64,000 bases of DNA from Colletotrichum lupini. Taxonomy: Eukaryota; Ascomycota; Sordariomycetes; Glomerellales; Glomerellaceae. The position numbers and the translations under genes are program-made. The DNA lies in the NCBI RefSeq assembly GCF_023278565.1, contig NC_064682.1:2294001-2358000 (forward strand), read 5' to 3'. Of this stretch, positions 20,954 through 33,318 are shown piece by piece; position 1 is the stretch's first letter; every line of letters starts with the position of its first letter. The notes under the pieces are model-generated. The model did not search any database. It was given only the letters and a program-made list of their open reading frames with translations, and had not been told where the DNA came from.

Positions 20954-23900
20954 ATGGAAGATCACTCGCGATCCATGTCACGAGCCGTCTCGACAGTCCG
21001 GTCAAGTGCAACACCTGGATGCCTTCCCACACCCTCCCCTCCTGCTTCTTCACCTCCTCTGGCTTCAGGGGCATCTCTCAGCCAAAGCTCGGTCGTCGTC
21101 CAACCACCGACAATCACCGCTGCCGTCTCCAACAATTACAATATCGACAGCTCTTCTCCAAGACTCTCTGAAGTCGAGTCGTCTTTTCAGGGCCTGCATG
21201 TCTCATCTCAGACGGGATCCCCTTCTCAAGCCGCTGTCGCCGAGAGACACAGCAGCCCTGCAGCTCACACAGGCACCAGCTCCTCTATCCTGCGAGTACT
21301 GAGCCAAGAAGAAGAGCTTGATCGAAATGGACTTGTTATCTTGAGCCCCAACGAGGCCGATGGGCCACTGCATCACTATGACCCAGATGACGACGAAGTC
21401 GAGTCCGAGGACGACGAAGCAACTTCCGAAGATGAAGTGGAGCTTGATCGGGAAGAGACCATAGGGTCTGATAAGCGAGTTGATACCGTACAGGGTGAAG
21501 ACGAGAACGCTGAGGAAATCGGCGACGACGAAGAAGAGGAAGAGGATGATGAAGATCTCGACGATGAGCCTGGCCCTCTTGGTGATAACGACGAGGAGCT
21601 ATCTTTGCCACTGCCCATCAATCTCAGTAGTCTTGGCTGCAGCGACGCGTGCCGATCGGAGTTCCAGAAGGGCATCGGCATCTACGATGAACAGATCAAA
21701 AGACTCGAGAGCAAGATCCATGAACTCAGTCTAGACAATCACACTTTGAGAGCGGATATAGCCAGGTTGGAGAAAAAGCGAAACAGCCAGAACAGACACG
21801 AGCCGACATGGCACAAGAAGCTGGACCTATACCTTACGAACCCCACCCGCCGAAAAGCACTGACTTATACTGACATTTACAAGCTGTGCTGCAAGGAGGA
21901 GAATATGAGCACGAAGACTGGCAATGTTCATCCCAACTTGCGACTGAGGGGTCCTACGAACAACGAACTTCAAGCCGATGCGCTCGAAGGTCTCGACACC
22001 CATTCAGTCAGTCAGGACGGGGAGTCTGAGGAGAGTCGTAATGGTCCTGAGGGACTCTTCGTGCAGGACGATGAGCACCCCGAGGATGTTCAAAGCTCGG
22101 AGGGCCAGCAACCACGGGCGGACCCTTATCTTAAGGGCTTTCCTTTTCATCGGCTGCCTGCTAAAGTACAGGCCAACATCATCAAATTCGTCTTCGTTGA
22201 AGAAAGCAAGCTTATTCATTGCATCACTCGTCTCGATAGATTCATGCCTCCAGAGCAACCCACGCAAACAAACGCGAACAGAAGTGGTCTCCCTCGTCGC
22301 TTCCACCTTTCCGGAACATCTTGCAATATCACCTACGGTATGAAACCGAGCACTCGCCTCGCTCTGCTCACAGTCTGCAAGCGTTGGTACTACTTTGGGA
22401 TCCACGCTTTCTACGGTCTGAACACCTTCGCCTTCTCGAGCCTTGGAGAATTTGGCCGCTTCTGCACTGGCATCGGAGAAGCAAGAAGAGAAAGAATCCA
22501 GCATATCGAATTGCTATGGGTTGGCAGCCAGTATCTCACTCACAAGCCTGTCAAGGAAGGCAGAAAGGGAGCCCTCAAATATGTATCCAAAAGGACATGG
22601 GACGTTTCTTGGCTCTGCCAGCTGCCTCGTCTAAGAACTCTCATCATACATATCGACGAGAGTGGCCCGCAGTACACGCGTCGCCGTCACGAGCCCAAGG
22701 CCTACGCCGACTGGATGGCGTCTGTCACGGCTGGCCAGCCCAATTTCCGCATGACGAGATCCCTGCGAAATCTCCAGGGACTGCATTTCCTTCACGCACT
22801 TCGTGGAATGGAGCTCATCCAGTTCTACGACTACAACATATCCCGCCAGGAAGGTGGCCGGCATCTAATTCGTGATTGGTCATTCTTCATGGATATCGAG
22901 AATGTGACGGCCATGCCAAAGACTGACGATAAGGCAGAAGCCGCAAAGTTAGCCAATTTGATTCCGGTTCTTCCACGGTACGAGGCTTCTCAAGAGGATG
23001 TTGAGGCGATCAAGGGCCTCTATCACAAGAGTCAAGCCTTTGACGCAGTGTATGTGTCGCCGCCAGTTGTGGAAAGGGATGGAGAGGGTGATATCGAGAT
23101 GGCAGACGCCGAAAGCCAGGAGCCGGTCCAGCAGCGTGCTACGGTGGCATCTCCAGGCGGATCACAAGCCAACGAAGGAAAAGGAGAACCAATTGGGAGA
23201 GATACATTGGGACGGTCAAGCTCTACCAATCAATCAAAGGGTCCACGTCCTGGGAAGGGAAAGAAGGTCGCCCGAGCTAGGAATACAACGCCCGATAGGG
23301 ACCTAGACGGAACCGAATCCGAGGCTTCTGGCGAAGCAACCCCGAAAGCACCCACCCGCCGCGTTCGAGCGGATACTGAGTTGACCACTTCAACGCTTAC
23401 GGAAGAAAGCGTCGCGAACGTCTATGACCGCGAATTATCACTGGCAGGGTCAAATGCCAGCAACCCGATCGACTTGGACAGCACAGAGCCACCAAAGATG
23501 AATATGCGCCTATGGCGCCTTCAACAAGAAGATAATTTCAACCGCGTCAAGCGCGAGCACTCCGACGTAATGTCAATTGGCCATGTGTCTGCAGCCGGGA
23601 GCGAAAGATCCTATGGCAGCGAAAACGGCCTCTTCGTGGGCGGCTCGTCGCCGTCAATGTCACACTATCGACAACGCCGTGAATCTACCGTGCTGACGGA
23701 TACCTCGCGCAAGAGAGGATACGACGAGTTGGCAATGCGAGGCGCCATCGATCTGACGACAGAGTATGACGATGCCAGCTTCTACACCACGGGTTTCCCA
23801 AGCTCTTCTATGGCCACCTCCTCGCGCCGTAGCGGTAATGAAGGAATTTATGGATACAATCCCCCCGTCATACAACAGGAGACTGCTCACCCTAGGCTTT

Positions 23901-23962
23901 CCCGTCTTCACAGCGTCGGAAGCGTAGACGACTGTCCTTTCAACAAAAGACGAAGACATTGA
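20954..23962 (+). CDS. F-box-like, acidic coiled-coil nuclear protein (uncharacterised)
   Basis: Single exon of 1002 aa from the ATG at 20954 (MEDHSRSMSRAVSTV); the reading frame is open further upstream but has no ATG there. Features in order: Ser/Thr-rich N-terminus; a strongly acidic Asp/Glu block at about 145-215; a predicted coiled coil at about 235-275 (YDEQIKRLESKIHELSLDN); an F-box-like segment at about 395-430 (FPFHRLPAKVQANIIKFVFV); and a globular region with AVCKRWYYFGIHAFYG-type character (TVCKRWYYFG) as seen in fungal F-box proteins. The C-terminus is disordered with basic patches, ending in NKRRRH, a likely nuclear signal. By analogy it could be a substrate receptor of an SCF ubiquitin ligase, but I do not recognise a characterised orthologue. 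It could instead be a lineage-specific protein that only resembles F-box proteins. Confidence 0.75.
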   Translation: MEDHSRSMSRAVSTVRSSATPGCLPTPSPPASSPPLASGASLSQSSVVVQPPTITAAVSNNYNIDSSSPRLSEVESSFQGLHVSSQTGSPSQAAVAERHSSPAAHTGTSSSILRVLSQEEELDRNGLVILSPNEADGPLHHYDPDDDEVESEDDEATSEDEVELDREETIGSDKRVDTVQGEDENAEEIGDDEEEEEDDEDLDDEPGPLGDNDEELSLPLPINLSSLGCSDACRSEFQKGIGIYDEQIKRLESKIHELSLDNHTLRADIARLEKKRNSQNRHEPTWHKKLDLYLTNPTRRKALTYTDIYKLCCKEENMSTKTGNVHPNLRLRGPTNNELQADALEGLDTHSVSQDGESEESRNGPEGLFVQDDEHPEDVQSSEGQQPRADPYLKGFPFHRLPAKVQANIIKFVFVEESKLIHCITRLDRFMPPEQPTQTNANRSGLPRRFHLSGTSCNITYGMKPSTRLALLTVCKRWYYFGIHAFYGLNTFAFSSLGEFGRFCTGIGEARRERIQHIELLWVGSQYLTHKPVKEGRKGALKYVSKRTWDVSWLCQLPRLRTLIIHIDESGPQYTRRRHEPKAYADWMASVTAGQPNFRMTRSLRNLQGLHFLHALRGMELIQFYDYNISRQEGGRHLIRDWSFFMDIENVTAMPKTDDKAEAAKLANLIPVLPRYEASQEDVEAIKGLYHKSQAFDAVYVSPPVVERDGEGDIEMADAESQEPVQQRATVASPGGSQANEGKGEPIGRDTLGRSSSTNQSKGPRPGKGKKVARARNTTPDRDLDGTESEASGEATPKAPTRRVRADTELTTSTLTEESVANVYDRELSLAGSNASNPIDLDSTEPPKMNMRLWRLQQEDNFNRVKREHSDVMSIGHVSAAGSERSYGSENGLFVGGSSPSMSHYRQRRESTVLTDTSRKRGYDELAMRGAIDLTTEYDDASFYTTGFPSSSMATSSRRSGNEGIYGYNPPVIQQETAHPRLSRLHSVGSVDDCPFNKRRRH

Positions 23963-24247
23963 CTCGCCAGGATGGATCCTGAATCTCACTAATTGACTTA
24001 TTGCGGTTTTCGCGGTTGATCAGTAGCTTGCGACGTTTTACAGATTTCAAGCGATTTGGAGCACTTGCGGTGCTGAGCCCGATGAATTTAGGGGCTTATA
24101 TGCGTTTTGCTTTTGGTCGAATCAAGGGGTACAGGAGATGGCTATCTCGCTTGCATACCAGTAACTAGCCATATAGGCAGACAGCGAATGATTTCTTTCA
24201 AAAGTTGACTGGGAAATTTCCACTGGTATTCCGCTTTACATCGTGAC

Positions 24248-25863
24248 CTAGAAAGTAATCTTTGTACCCGTGAACGCAGCCGTAGTCTGCGCCTCCTTGG
24301 CCTTCTTCCTCGCCTCCCAACTGGGATGCAAAATCCCCTCATCGTCTTTCTTGGGCGGCGCCCTCGCCTTCTTCTTCTCCTCACCTCTACCCCCGCGATC
24401 CCTACCCTTGCCGCCGCCGCCGCCGCCGCCCAACGGGTTCGAAACGCCCTTCTTCCAAGGCTTCCTCGCTCCGCCGTCCTCGTCGGCACCCACGGCACCC
24501 TTCCTCATATCCCACCCGCTATCCCTCGCGCCGCCCGCCCCTCTCTGCCCGTTGGCCTGCTTCTTGACGTGGTTCGCCGACGCGCCGTACTTCTTCTCCC
24601 AGATGGCCTGGCGCTGTTTCTGGCCGAGCCGCTTCTTGGGCGGCGCGAGGTCGAGGTCCGAGGCCTCGGACTCGGAGTTTGAAATGTACCCGCCCATGAG
24701 CGAGGGTAGGAACGTCGTCTCGCCGGGCCGGCCTGTGGGCTTTTTGGCGCGCTTGACTTTCTTCTCTTTGCTGCTGCTGCTCGGTTCCGGTTCCGGGGAG
24801 AGGGAGACGTTGGCGGCGTTGATGCGGCGTTGGCGGTCCGAGTCGTTGCCGCTATCTTCTGCGTCAGAGCCCGGGTCCGCCATCTCTTCGTCCTCGTCCT
24901 CGTCTTCGTCGTCGCTGTTGCTCTCGTCGTCGGCCGTGTCCCCTTCGTCGGCGACTTCACTTAGTAAAGCCTTGTACCTGGCCTTGAGATCCTCGTCGGG
25001 GCTGTCTTCTTCCGAGTCGGAGCCGCCGAGCATGGCTTCCATCTTGGACAGGGCCTTTTCCTCTTCTTCTTCGTCTGAATCGATCTCCTCGTCGTCGGCG
25101 ACGTCTGCGTTCTTTCCGCCGTCCGAGGCATCGCTATCCGTTGGGATCTCGTCGTCCATCTCGTCAAATGGGTTCGGTTCCTCCTCTGCCTCTACCTCCG
25201 TCTCTTTCGGTTTAGACTCGGCCTTGGGTTTCGCGGATACATCCTTTGCATCCACCAACTTCGCCTTCTTCGATTCCCTAGGTTCATCGTCGACCTCATC
25301 CTTTGATTGCTTTTTGTTCTCAGCGGCGGCAGCAGAATCCTTCTTCCCCTTTTTGCTCTTCTTGTCTGGTATAGGTACGTTGAGGATTAGGCAAACGCCC
25401 CGCACCGCCTTGTCAACGGCCTCCCGGACATGCGGGCGGTTGAACAAGCCGCTCGTGACGTTATGCAGCGCCGCCTTCTCCTCCTCAGACAAATCTGGTT
25501 TTGGCACGCCCTGCTTAATCTCTTCGGGGAGAGCGGGGCTTTCGGCGATCTGCTTGATCTTGAGTAGCGAGGAGTGGAGGTGTGCGTCGGCGGTTTGCTG
25601 GAGGTTGAGGGACTGTAGGTGGAAGCAATTGTCAGCGGCGCAAACTTAGAAATGGGGAGGGGGTGAACTCTTACCTTTAACACTAAAATCTCCCTCTCCA
25701 ACCGCTTGGCCTTGTCTGGCGACGCCTTGTCATCGCGCAAGCGTTTGCTGTACCGTTGACGCTCAAGGCCCTTTGCGCCTTTGATGGCCCTGAAAATTTC
25801 CTTTTTGTAGTCGGCGAGCTTCGCCTCAAGATCGTCCTCGCGCGACCTCTTTCGCTTGACCAT
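24248..25863 (-). CDS. BUD22: BUD22-family 40S ribosome-biogenesis protein
   Basis: Two exons on the minus strand (25863-25675, 25612-24248) give 517 aa. The N-terminal third is helical and basic (MVKRKRSREDDLEAKLADYK, ERQRYSKRLRDDK, LLKIKQIAESPALPEEI). It is followed by a Lys-rich linker, long Asp/Glu/Ser acidic blocks (about 210-330) and the conserved BUD22 C-terminus with LHPSWEARKKAKE. Bud22/SRFBP1 proteins act in the nucleolus in early 18S rRNA processing (family knowledge). The acidic blocks are low-complexity, so the antisense strand is open for 459 codons there; that is a shadow. The gene converges with the F-box-like gene (285 bp between stops) and diverges from the dehydrogenase at 26314. 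Confidence 0.85.
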
Positions 25864-26313
25864 GTTTGTCGTTTTGTTCGAGTTCCGGATCGTGCGTATT
25901 CTCTGTCGCTGGTGTAAGAATATTAAGGTATGCGCGGGCAACCGTCAAACCTCGAAGCTGGATCGCAACAAAAAGAAAATGTGGTTCAGCAGTGAAGATC
26001 TAATCGATAAGGCGGAACGCTGGCCGAGAAAAGGACCCGCTACGGGGCCGCATTCTGTACAATGCGATTGGTCATAACCGATAGCTGCTGTTTTTGATGG
26101 TTTTCATTGGCCACAGCTGCTCCTCCAGCGCTCATGGATGACGTTCCCTTGGATCTTGGAGGGGCACTCGAAGCACCCCGCCGTCGCAGATAGCCCGTGG
26201 ACCTGTGCTATTACAAATGAGTCTTGTTTGACAGATCGTATAAGTAGTCATTTCCACGAAGGCTTTCAAAGCTAGAACTACATTTCAAATCTCTGCACTT
26301 TGTGATTTCGAAA
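25864..26313. promoter_or_regulatory. Shared divergent promoter, BUD22 / short-chain dehydrogenase
   Basis: 450 bp separate the two divergent ATGs. Two inverted CCAAT boxes (ATTGG) are visible at 26067-26071 and 26106-26110, the pentamer recognised by the fungal CCAAT-binding complex. Their use is inferred. Confidence 0.4.
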
Positions 26314-27305
26314 ATGGCTGATAACAAGGAAGACCTCGCTACTCTCGGAGCTGGTAGCCTCTTTGGTGTCAAGGGCATGGTTGCCGTAATCACTGGTGGT
26401 GGCTCAGGTGAGTCACTCAGGCGATAGCTTCATATCTACCGTGAAAGTGCTAAATCACTTAGGAATCGGCCTCATGATGGCCAAAGCCTTGGCTGCCAAT
26501 GGCGCCGAGAAAGTCTACATCCTCGGTCGGCGCAAAGAGGTCCTGGAAGAAGCTGCGGCATCTGTGGGACCCAGCATCATTCCTCTGGTTTGCGATGTTA
26601 GTGACAAGAACAGCCTCAAAGAGGCAACCGCAGCCATCGAGAAGGAAGCCGGCTTTGTCAATCTACTCGTCTGCAATGCTGGTGTCGGCGGACCACAGGT
26701 CAAAGCCCCCACCCCCGAGACGACAGCTGAGGAATGGGCCGAGCAGCATCTTGCCCATGACATGGCCGATTACACGCGAGTCTTTGACATCAACGTCACC
26801 TCTGTGTGGTACACCGCGATGGCTTTCGTAAAGCTGCTTGACCTTGGTAACAAAAAGGGAAACCTATCACAAAGCTCCCAGGTCGTCTCGACGAGCTCCA
26901 TTGCCGCCTTCAATAAGATCGCTCCCGGTGGCTGGGCGTATGGCCAATCCAAGGCGGCCGCGACGTTGGTCATCAAGCAACTGTCAAGTAACCTGCCCCG
27001 TTGGAACATCAGAGCCAACTGCATTGCTCCCGGATGTGAGTCTTCTTGCAACAGTAAGTATTCAGATCCATACTGACCCTCAACAAGTGTTCCCGAGCGA
27101 AATGTCGGCCCCAATTGCCAAGCTTTACGCCGAGGACGGCAGTGTCCCCAAGGAGATGGTGCCTCTTCAAAGAATGGGCGATTTGCAAGACATGGCAGGC
27201 GTCATGTTGTACCTTGCTTCGAGAGCTGGTGCGTATTGTAATGGCGCGGTGATAACCGTGGACGGAGGTAGACTCGGAAACTTCCCTACCACATGGCACG
27301 CTTAG
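26314..27305 (+). CDS. Short-chain dehydrogenase/reductase, NAD(P)-dependent, substrate unknown
   Basis: Three exons (26314-26407, 26463-27035, 27088-27305) give 294 aa. Classical SDR motifs are present: the cofactor-binding TGGGSGIG at the N-terminus of the Rossmann fold (split by the first intron), CNAGVG, the catalytic serine in VVSTSSIAAF, YGQSK with the catalytic Tyr and Lys, and a C-terminal VDGG before the end. The length is a little above the usual 250 aa because of about 20 extra N-terminal residues and a loop after the NAG motif (KAPTPETTAEEWAEQ). There is no targeting signal, so it is probably cytosolic. Related fungal enzymes are annotated as 3-oxoacyl-ACP-reductase-like or rhamnolipid-biosynthesis-like, which is not informative. 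Acceptor of the second intron is AAG rather than CAG/TAG. Confidence 0.9.
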
Positions 27306-27986
27306 ACGTTCTATGGTATCCACGCGCTGGCCATGGTGTTTCGCGACCCGTTGAGAGGCGCTGCTTGTCGGTGCTGCTATTAGAGCGCTGCTGCAAATTT
27401 CAACTTAATACTTACCATCAGGCACAGATTTGAACCGCTATTTTGTTAGTAGTTAACAAAGATGAGAAGGTACATAAGCCATAGAAAGGTAGATCAATAG
27501 TAGTACGGAATACGTTACCAAGCTCAACCCTGACAACAAGTACCCATGGTTCGGTGATTTTCGGTGAGAAGTTTAGTGGGGCTTATCTCACCTGGACCCA
27601 GTTCCGGAAATACGCCGGCTAGCGTCGTCACACTCCAAAGCCCAGAAGCTAAGGAGGAGAGGAGGGGAGGAGAAAGCGCAGAGACGTCGGAAAAGAAGCT
27701 CAGCATCCCTCCCCCACATTCTCTTCCCTGCCCTGTCCGGCTCATGCAAGTGGCTTAGCTTTCGGGCGCGCGACACCTTGTCTCTGCCCGCTTGCCCCCA
27801 AGGCTCAAGCTGCGCGAAGCTCCGGCGTCGTCGCGATCTGAGTTTAGTGAGGTGCTCTGCTCTTTTTTGTGCCCAATATTGGTTGTCCTGGACCTTTCGA
27901 CTGCGACCTGTCTGTCGCCCATCCTTTGACGTCGTTTCTTCCGTTCCCATTACTATGGTGATTTGGGCAAGGAAACGCAGACCAAA
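27306..27986. other. Intergenic, dehydrogenase 3' end to PAN2 start
   Basis: About 680 bp, no gene seen. It should carry the dehydrogenase 3' untranslated region and the PAN2 promoter. Confidence 0.4.
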
Positions 27987-30900
27987 ATGGACGGAGACTG
28001 GGACGAGGTACGTTGAAGCTCATTGTCACCCCTCAATGCCCGTTGCGACGCACCTTCGTCGCAAGCCTCGCATCTCTTCTCGTCTTGTTCCTAGCTTAGC
28101 TTGTGGATATCGCGCGTCTCCTCTGGTAGCCATACCTTGAACTAATCGATTTCATGGCTGATAGGTCGCTCGCATCCCCTTTCCGCCTCCGGGCATCCAC
28201 GCCGCGGCGACGCCCGTGTCGACCATGACCTTTGACACGGCTCAAGAGCTGCTGTGGACAGGGAACGACTATGTACGAGCCATTGGATTCGATTTTCACC
28301 GACGACAAAGACTGATCATGTTCTAGGGCCGCGTCACGTCGTTCTACCGCAGCGAGCTTCAGCGCTATACGTCCTTCAAGGCCCATACCTCGTCCGACGG
28401 CCCGGTTAGACAAATACTCGTCAATGACAAGGGCGTCGTGGTACTTGGATCTCGAGACATCCACATGGCTTCGCGGAAAGGCCCTCCGATATGGCATATA
28501 AGGTGCGGGAGCATGAACCTGACCCATTAGAATTCTGCCTAACAGTATAAACGCAGACACGATGATATGAAAGACTTACGATGCATGAGCTTTACGTCCA
28601 AAGGGACGTCCGAAATCCTGGTCGCTGGATTCCAGGACACCATGTTTGTGATCGACCTCGCTAAGGGAGAGGTGGTCAAGCAGGTCCGTTCGATGGCGGT
28701 ATGATAATGAGGACGCCTTGCTGATGAACCCAGGTTCCAACCGCGTATTCATATAAGGTTATGAAGAAAAGCAGATACATATGCGCCGCCACAGAGACCG
28801 GCACAGTCAACCTGATCGACGCGGTCAACTTCTCCGTCGTTAAGAGCTGGAACGCCCACTCCGCCTTGATCAGCGATATGGATGCTCAGCATGACTTCAT
28901 CGTCACTTGCGGCTATTCACTGCGGCAGGGACGAGACTACATGCTCGACCCGTTCTTGAATGTGTTTGATATCAAGAAAATGTCGTCCATGTCGCCGATT
29001 CCGTTTCCTGCTGGGGCCGCCTTTGTCAGAATGCACCCAAGAATGTCGACGACCAGCATTGTCATGTCCACAAGTGGCCAGATGCACGTTGTTGACCTGA
29101 TGAACCCAAACACTAGCAATGTGCGGCAAACCAATACGATGAACTACCTGACCATGTTCGAAATCGCCCCATCTGGCGAAGCCGTGGCTCTGGTAGATGC
29201 GGATCATAACATTCACATCTGGGGCTCCCCTTCGAAACTCCGCTTCGTCGATTTTGCCTCTCAAACTGAGTTCGCAACTCCGGAAGAGCCTCTACCTACC
29301 ATAGAGTGGACTGCCGATACGTTAGTAACGCCTCTCTTTGCTGATTCTGTGACATGTGTCACGATCACTGACCTAGCACCAGACCTCTCAACTCTATTGC
29401 CATGCCGCATTACCGGGAGGCGCTGCTGTCCGCCTGGCCAGATCTTCTTTCTGATGTTGGGGCTCCTCCGACCAAACTTGAGCCACAGTTTGTTGCGGGC
29501 CTCAAACAGTCCGAATTTGGCCACTATGGACGGAATACACGGGGCCTTCGAAGGAACCAAGTTGAAGATACTCGGAACTTGGACAGAGGAAACGCTTCGG
29601 GAATCCTTGCGCCAAAGTTCCTCAGCGAGAAAGCTAGAGAGTTTGCTATGGCTACAGTCGGCAATGCCAGCGGCGACGAAAAGGTTGACGACGTTGCCCA
29701 TTCTCTGATGCAAATGGAAATCGACCCTACCAAACAAGAGTGTCATCCGATGTACCGTAATGTTGAGATCAAGTACAGCAAGTTTGGTGTTGACGACTTT
29801 GACTTTGGGTATGTCAGCTTATCGCACTGAAATGGTTTGGCTTGCTAACCTTGTCTAGATTCTACAACAGAACGCAGTACTCTGGACTCGAGATCCATAT
29901 CGCAAACTCATACGCCAACTCTTTGCTGCAAGTCATGAACTTTACGCCTCTAATCCGAAACATGGCTCTACAACACGCGGCCACTGCGTGTGTTACCGAT
30001 ACTTGTCTGTTATGCGAACTGGGTTTCTTGTTCGACATGCTCCAAAAGGCCGAAGGTTCAATCTGTCAAGCAACCAATATGCTGAAGACACTTAGCCACC
30101 ACCCTCAATGTCTGTGACTTAATTCTCTGTGTCTGCGGCGAATATTGACTGTATTGTAGCCGCCAATCTTGGCCTCCTTGAAGAAGAATCGAATGGCTCT
30201 ACCTTAACGGTGATGCTGCAGGGACTGACGAGGTTCCTTTTGGAGAAGATTGTCCTGGATTATCGTTCCATGCCGCCTGGCTCGAACATGATGGAGCAGG
30301 TTCGTCAAATGCAAGTTGGAAAATGTTGCAGTGGCTGACCGTCTCTAGATGCTCACAACTTCTGCAACGAGTTCGATTCGGTGTATCAACTGCAGGTTCG
30401 AATATACTCGTCCTGGATCAAATTTTGTCAACGATCTGATGTATCCGCAAACAACTGGGGCAGGGGTAAGTACAAACCACTGTAATCTTCGTCCGTGTTC
30501 TCAAATGTGTTGTCTGTCGTCTTCGGATGCCGCAACTCGCATATGGCCAGCTTCGCCGACTGCTTCGCTTCATGATTTGCGGCCGAGGGTCTCCCTTCCT
30601 GTTCAAGCGCTAATTGCTCGCAGAAGAACGTTAGCCGGGGTCAGAAAGCGCCGAAAGTGACGTTTTCACAAATTCTGAAGTCAAGTGTCGAGAGAGAAAC
30701 AACGTCGAAGGGTTGGTGTGGTCGGTGCCAGCGATACCAGACTATCGCAACTCGCAAGACCATCCACAATATCCCCGCCGTCTTCATGCTGAACACAGCA
30801 ATCGGGAACTCGGAGCAAAGGCGTTATTGGTCGACACCCGGATTCCTTCCGGAAGAAATTGGCGTCATAGTAGACCACGGCCAGTTCTTCTGTTATGAGG

Positions 30901-32187
30901 GAGAGGATCTAAAGCTCCACCTACAGCGCGGTATTCACAACATAACGGTGTATTCGCTAGTGGGCATGGCTATGAATATTGACCCAGGTCCGGGTCAAAA
31001 GCCTCATCTGGTCGCAATGGCCAACGGTACGTTATCCTCGTTGCTTGTGAAGCGGCGATGCTGACAAGTCCAAGTTGCCCATTCTCAGCCAACCGCCCCG
31101 GCTACAAGTCAATGGCATTTGTTCAATGACTTCCTAGTTCGGTCTGTGAGCACCGAGGAAGCCCTTTCGTTCCATCCGCCGTGGAAGACACCCTCGGTAA
31201 TTGCTTTCCAGATCAAGGAGGCAAATAACAAGATCGATATGGACTGGAAGAAGAATATTGATACTTCCCTCCTTTACGAAGATAACAAGTTGGTTCCCTC
31301 CCTGAATGTGCCGTCATAGGTAGCCTGCTGACCTATCAAGCCCTCATAACGACGGAAAGACGTACCGAGCGCTCGATTCGGCGAGTGAAAGACCCGGGCC
31401 AGAGAGCATCGTCGCTTTAGACACGGAGTTCGTCGCCGTCCGTCAGCCCGAAATCGAGATGAACTCCGACGGCGAAAGAGAGACAATTCGGCCGATCGTG
31501 TACGCCCTAGCCAGAGCTTCCGTCGTCCGGGGGCAAGGAGAGGACGAAGGTCTGCCGTTCATCGACGACTACATCTCGATTAGAGAACCCATTGTTGATT
31601 ACCTGACATCGTACTCGGGTATTACTCACGATGATCTGGATCCCCGCATATCCAAGCACAATCTTGTGCCGCTGAAGGTTGCCTACAAAAAGCTTTGGAT
31701 CCTGCTGAACCTAGGCTGCAAGTTCCTCGGTCATGGCCTCAAACAGGATTTCAGAGTAATCAACATACACATACCGAAGTCCCAGGTCATCGACACGATC
31801 GATCTGTTCTTCTTGAAGTCTCGTCTTCGGAAGCTCTCGCTGGCTTTCTTGGCTTGGTACTTGCTGAAGGAAGATATCCAGCTGGAGACTCACGACTCGA
31901 TCGAGGATGCTCGGACAGCTTTGAAGCTATACCGAAAGTATTTGGAGTTCGAAGATGCAGGTATCCTGGAACCGATGCTTCAAGATATCTATCGAGGCGG
32001 GCGAGACGTCAACTTCCGGCCGCCTGCTAGGAGCGGACAGGCCGCTGATGTCCAGAGAACAGACACGCCTCCCCCCTTACCCAACGAGGCACCCTCTACG
32101 CCGGGGGCCCCGGGAGGTGGAACGTCAAGTGGCGGCTTCGGGGCGGGCTCAACTTGGACACCAGGGAAGGGTTCGCCTCTTCGGTGA
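27987..32187 (+). CDS. PAN2: PAN2, catalytic subunit of the PAN2-PAN3 poly(A) deadenylase
   Basis: Twelve exons: 27987-28007, 28165-28272, 28327-28502, 28557-28683, 28734-29320, 29383-29808, 29859-30109, 30160-30299, 30349-30465, 30624-31026, 31075-31288 and 31341-32187. They join in phase to 1138 aa, the usual fungal length. Domains: N-terminal WD40 propeller (about 20-340), the PAN3-binding linker, and a catalytically dead ubiquitin-hydrolase-like domain (about 480-870) in which the protease cysteine position reads NSYANSLLQ. Zinc-type CxxC pairs (RCINC, CGRC) follow, then a DEDDh exonuclease (about 880-1060) with ALDTEFV (Asp884, Glu886), HGLKQDF and [10 protein letters not shown]. It trims mRNA poly(A) tails in the cytoplasm. 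The last intron (31289-31340) is inferred: it restores the frame using donor GTTGGT, branch CTGAC and acceptor AAG. The intron at 30110-30159 has a weak donor, GTCTGT. Confidence 0.95.
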
Positions 32188-33318
32188 GGGGGTCGAAACA
32201 ACGCTGAGGGCTCATCGGTAGCAGAGCTGGTTTGGAAGACGCTTCTTTCAACTTTGTTAGACAGCAGTATCAATAGAACAGCAAATCTTCTTACTGGTGA
32301 TCGTCCCTTTGATTGTGGTCCTTGTTACTGTCTAGCGGTGGTTCTGCCGATGCTCATCAATCTTGTGCCGCAAACTATGGTTCGCTGATTCTAGGTGACG
32401 AATCTTTGTTGACAGAGAGAATTGAGGACCAAATTTACAGAGCTTGAAGCCAGAGGAGCTACGCGCTGTTCCTGGACGAGGTAGGCGGCAGGCTCAATCC
32501 TAATTCCGTGGAAGGCGTCGCCGCTACGATGAGCAACCACGATGCCGCGGCGCAAGGGAATGAGCTCAAATTACACCAAAAGGAAGCTGGAAGCCTTGAG
32601 AGTACTTTGTAACCAATTTTGCATACACCTCGATGCACGCTGCGACACTCCGCGATGGTTTCTTCCGACGAAGGATGGCATCCCGTGGCCGAATCCGACC
32701 TATTCCTTCGGCTACCTCAACCGCACGGCAATGCGCGGGCATAATCAGCCATCAAAATATCCCCATCGATTTACTCAATCTTTTAAACCTATTTCAACGA
32801 AAATATCTCATCTGCGCGGCGACCATTCGATGCCACGAGCCAGAAATCGACGATTCTTAGCCGGCTCTCGATGTCCTCTCGACTACAACCGCCAATTCCA
32901 CCCTCGACGCGGTATCTCTCGCCACAACAGACCGTTTTCATCGGTAAAACTTGCATATAGATTTGAATAGACATAATAAAGACAATTGTACGGTTTTAAT
33001 TTCTTCATATTGGATTGCGCCTCCGTCATCCCATCTATTATACCATTTTTCTTCCATCTGACAGTCCAGACGCGCTGTCCCAATTGGGCCTAGCGGGTAA
33101 CTGGGTACAGGCGCTACACCATATTAGGCCTGGTTCTCAGCCCTACGAGTCGTTCTTGCAACCACCCCCTCAGGGGGTGAGCCATTCTGGCCAATCAGGT
33201 GTTACTGATCTGGGTGCACTGTCCGTCTACTTCTACCTCTCCTCCTCGAACCGCTCCCAAACCTCCTTCTTCCTTTCCTCTTCACGGTTTGATCGTTTGA
33301 TGCTCTAGCTTTGCTACG
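32188..33318. other. Intergenic downstream of PAN2; possible small cryptic gene inside
   Basis: About 1.1 kb. A stretch at 32527-32970 has gene-like pieces in different frames (see findings) but I could not build one consistent model, so no coding gene is claimed. The rest shows nothing recognisable. Confidence 0.35.

Noticed and set aside
24270..25649. 459-codon open frame on the plus strand
   Set aside because: It is antisense to BUD22 and is Ser-rich only because the real protein is Glu/Asp-rich; BUD22 has conserved motifs and a spliced first exon.
31268..31345. Apparent frame break in PAN2 before the exonuclease domain
   Set aside because: Explained by a 52-nt intron (31289-31340) with a CTGAC branch site; the gene reads intact to 1138 aa.
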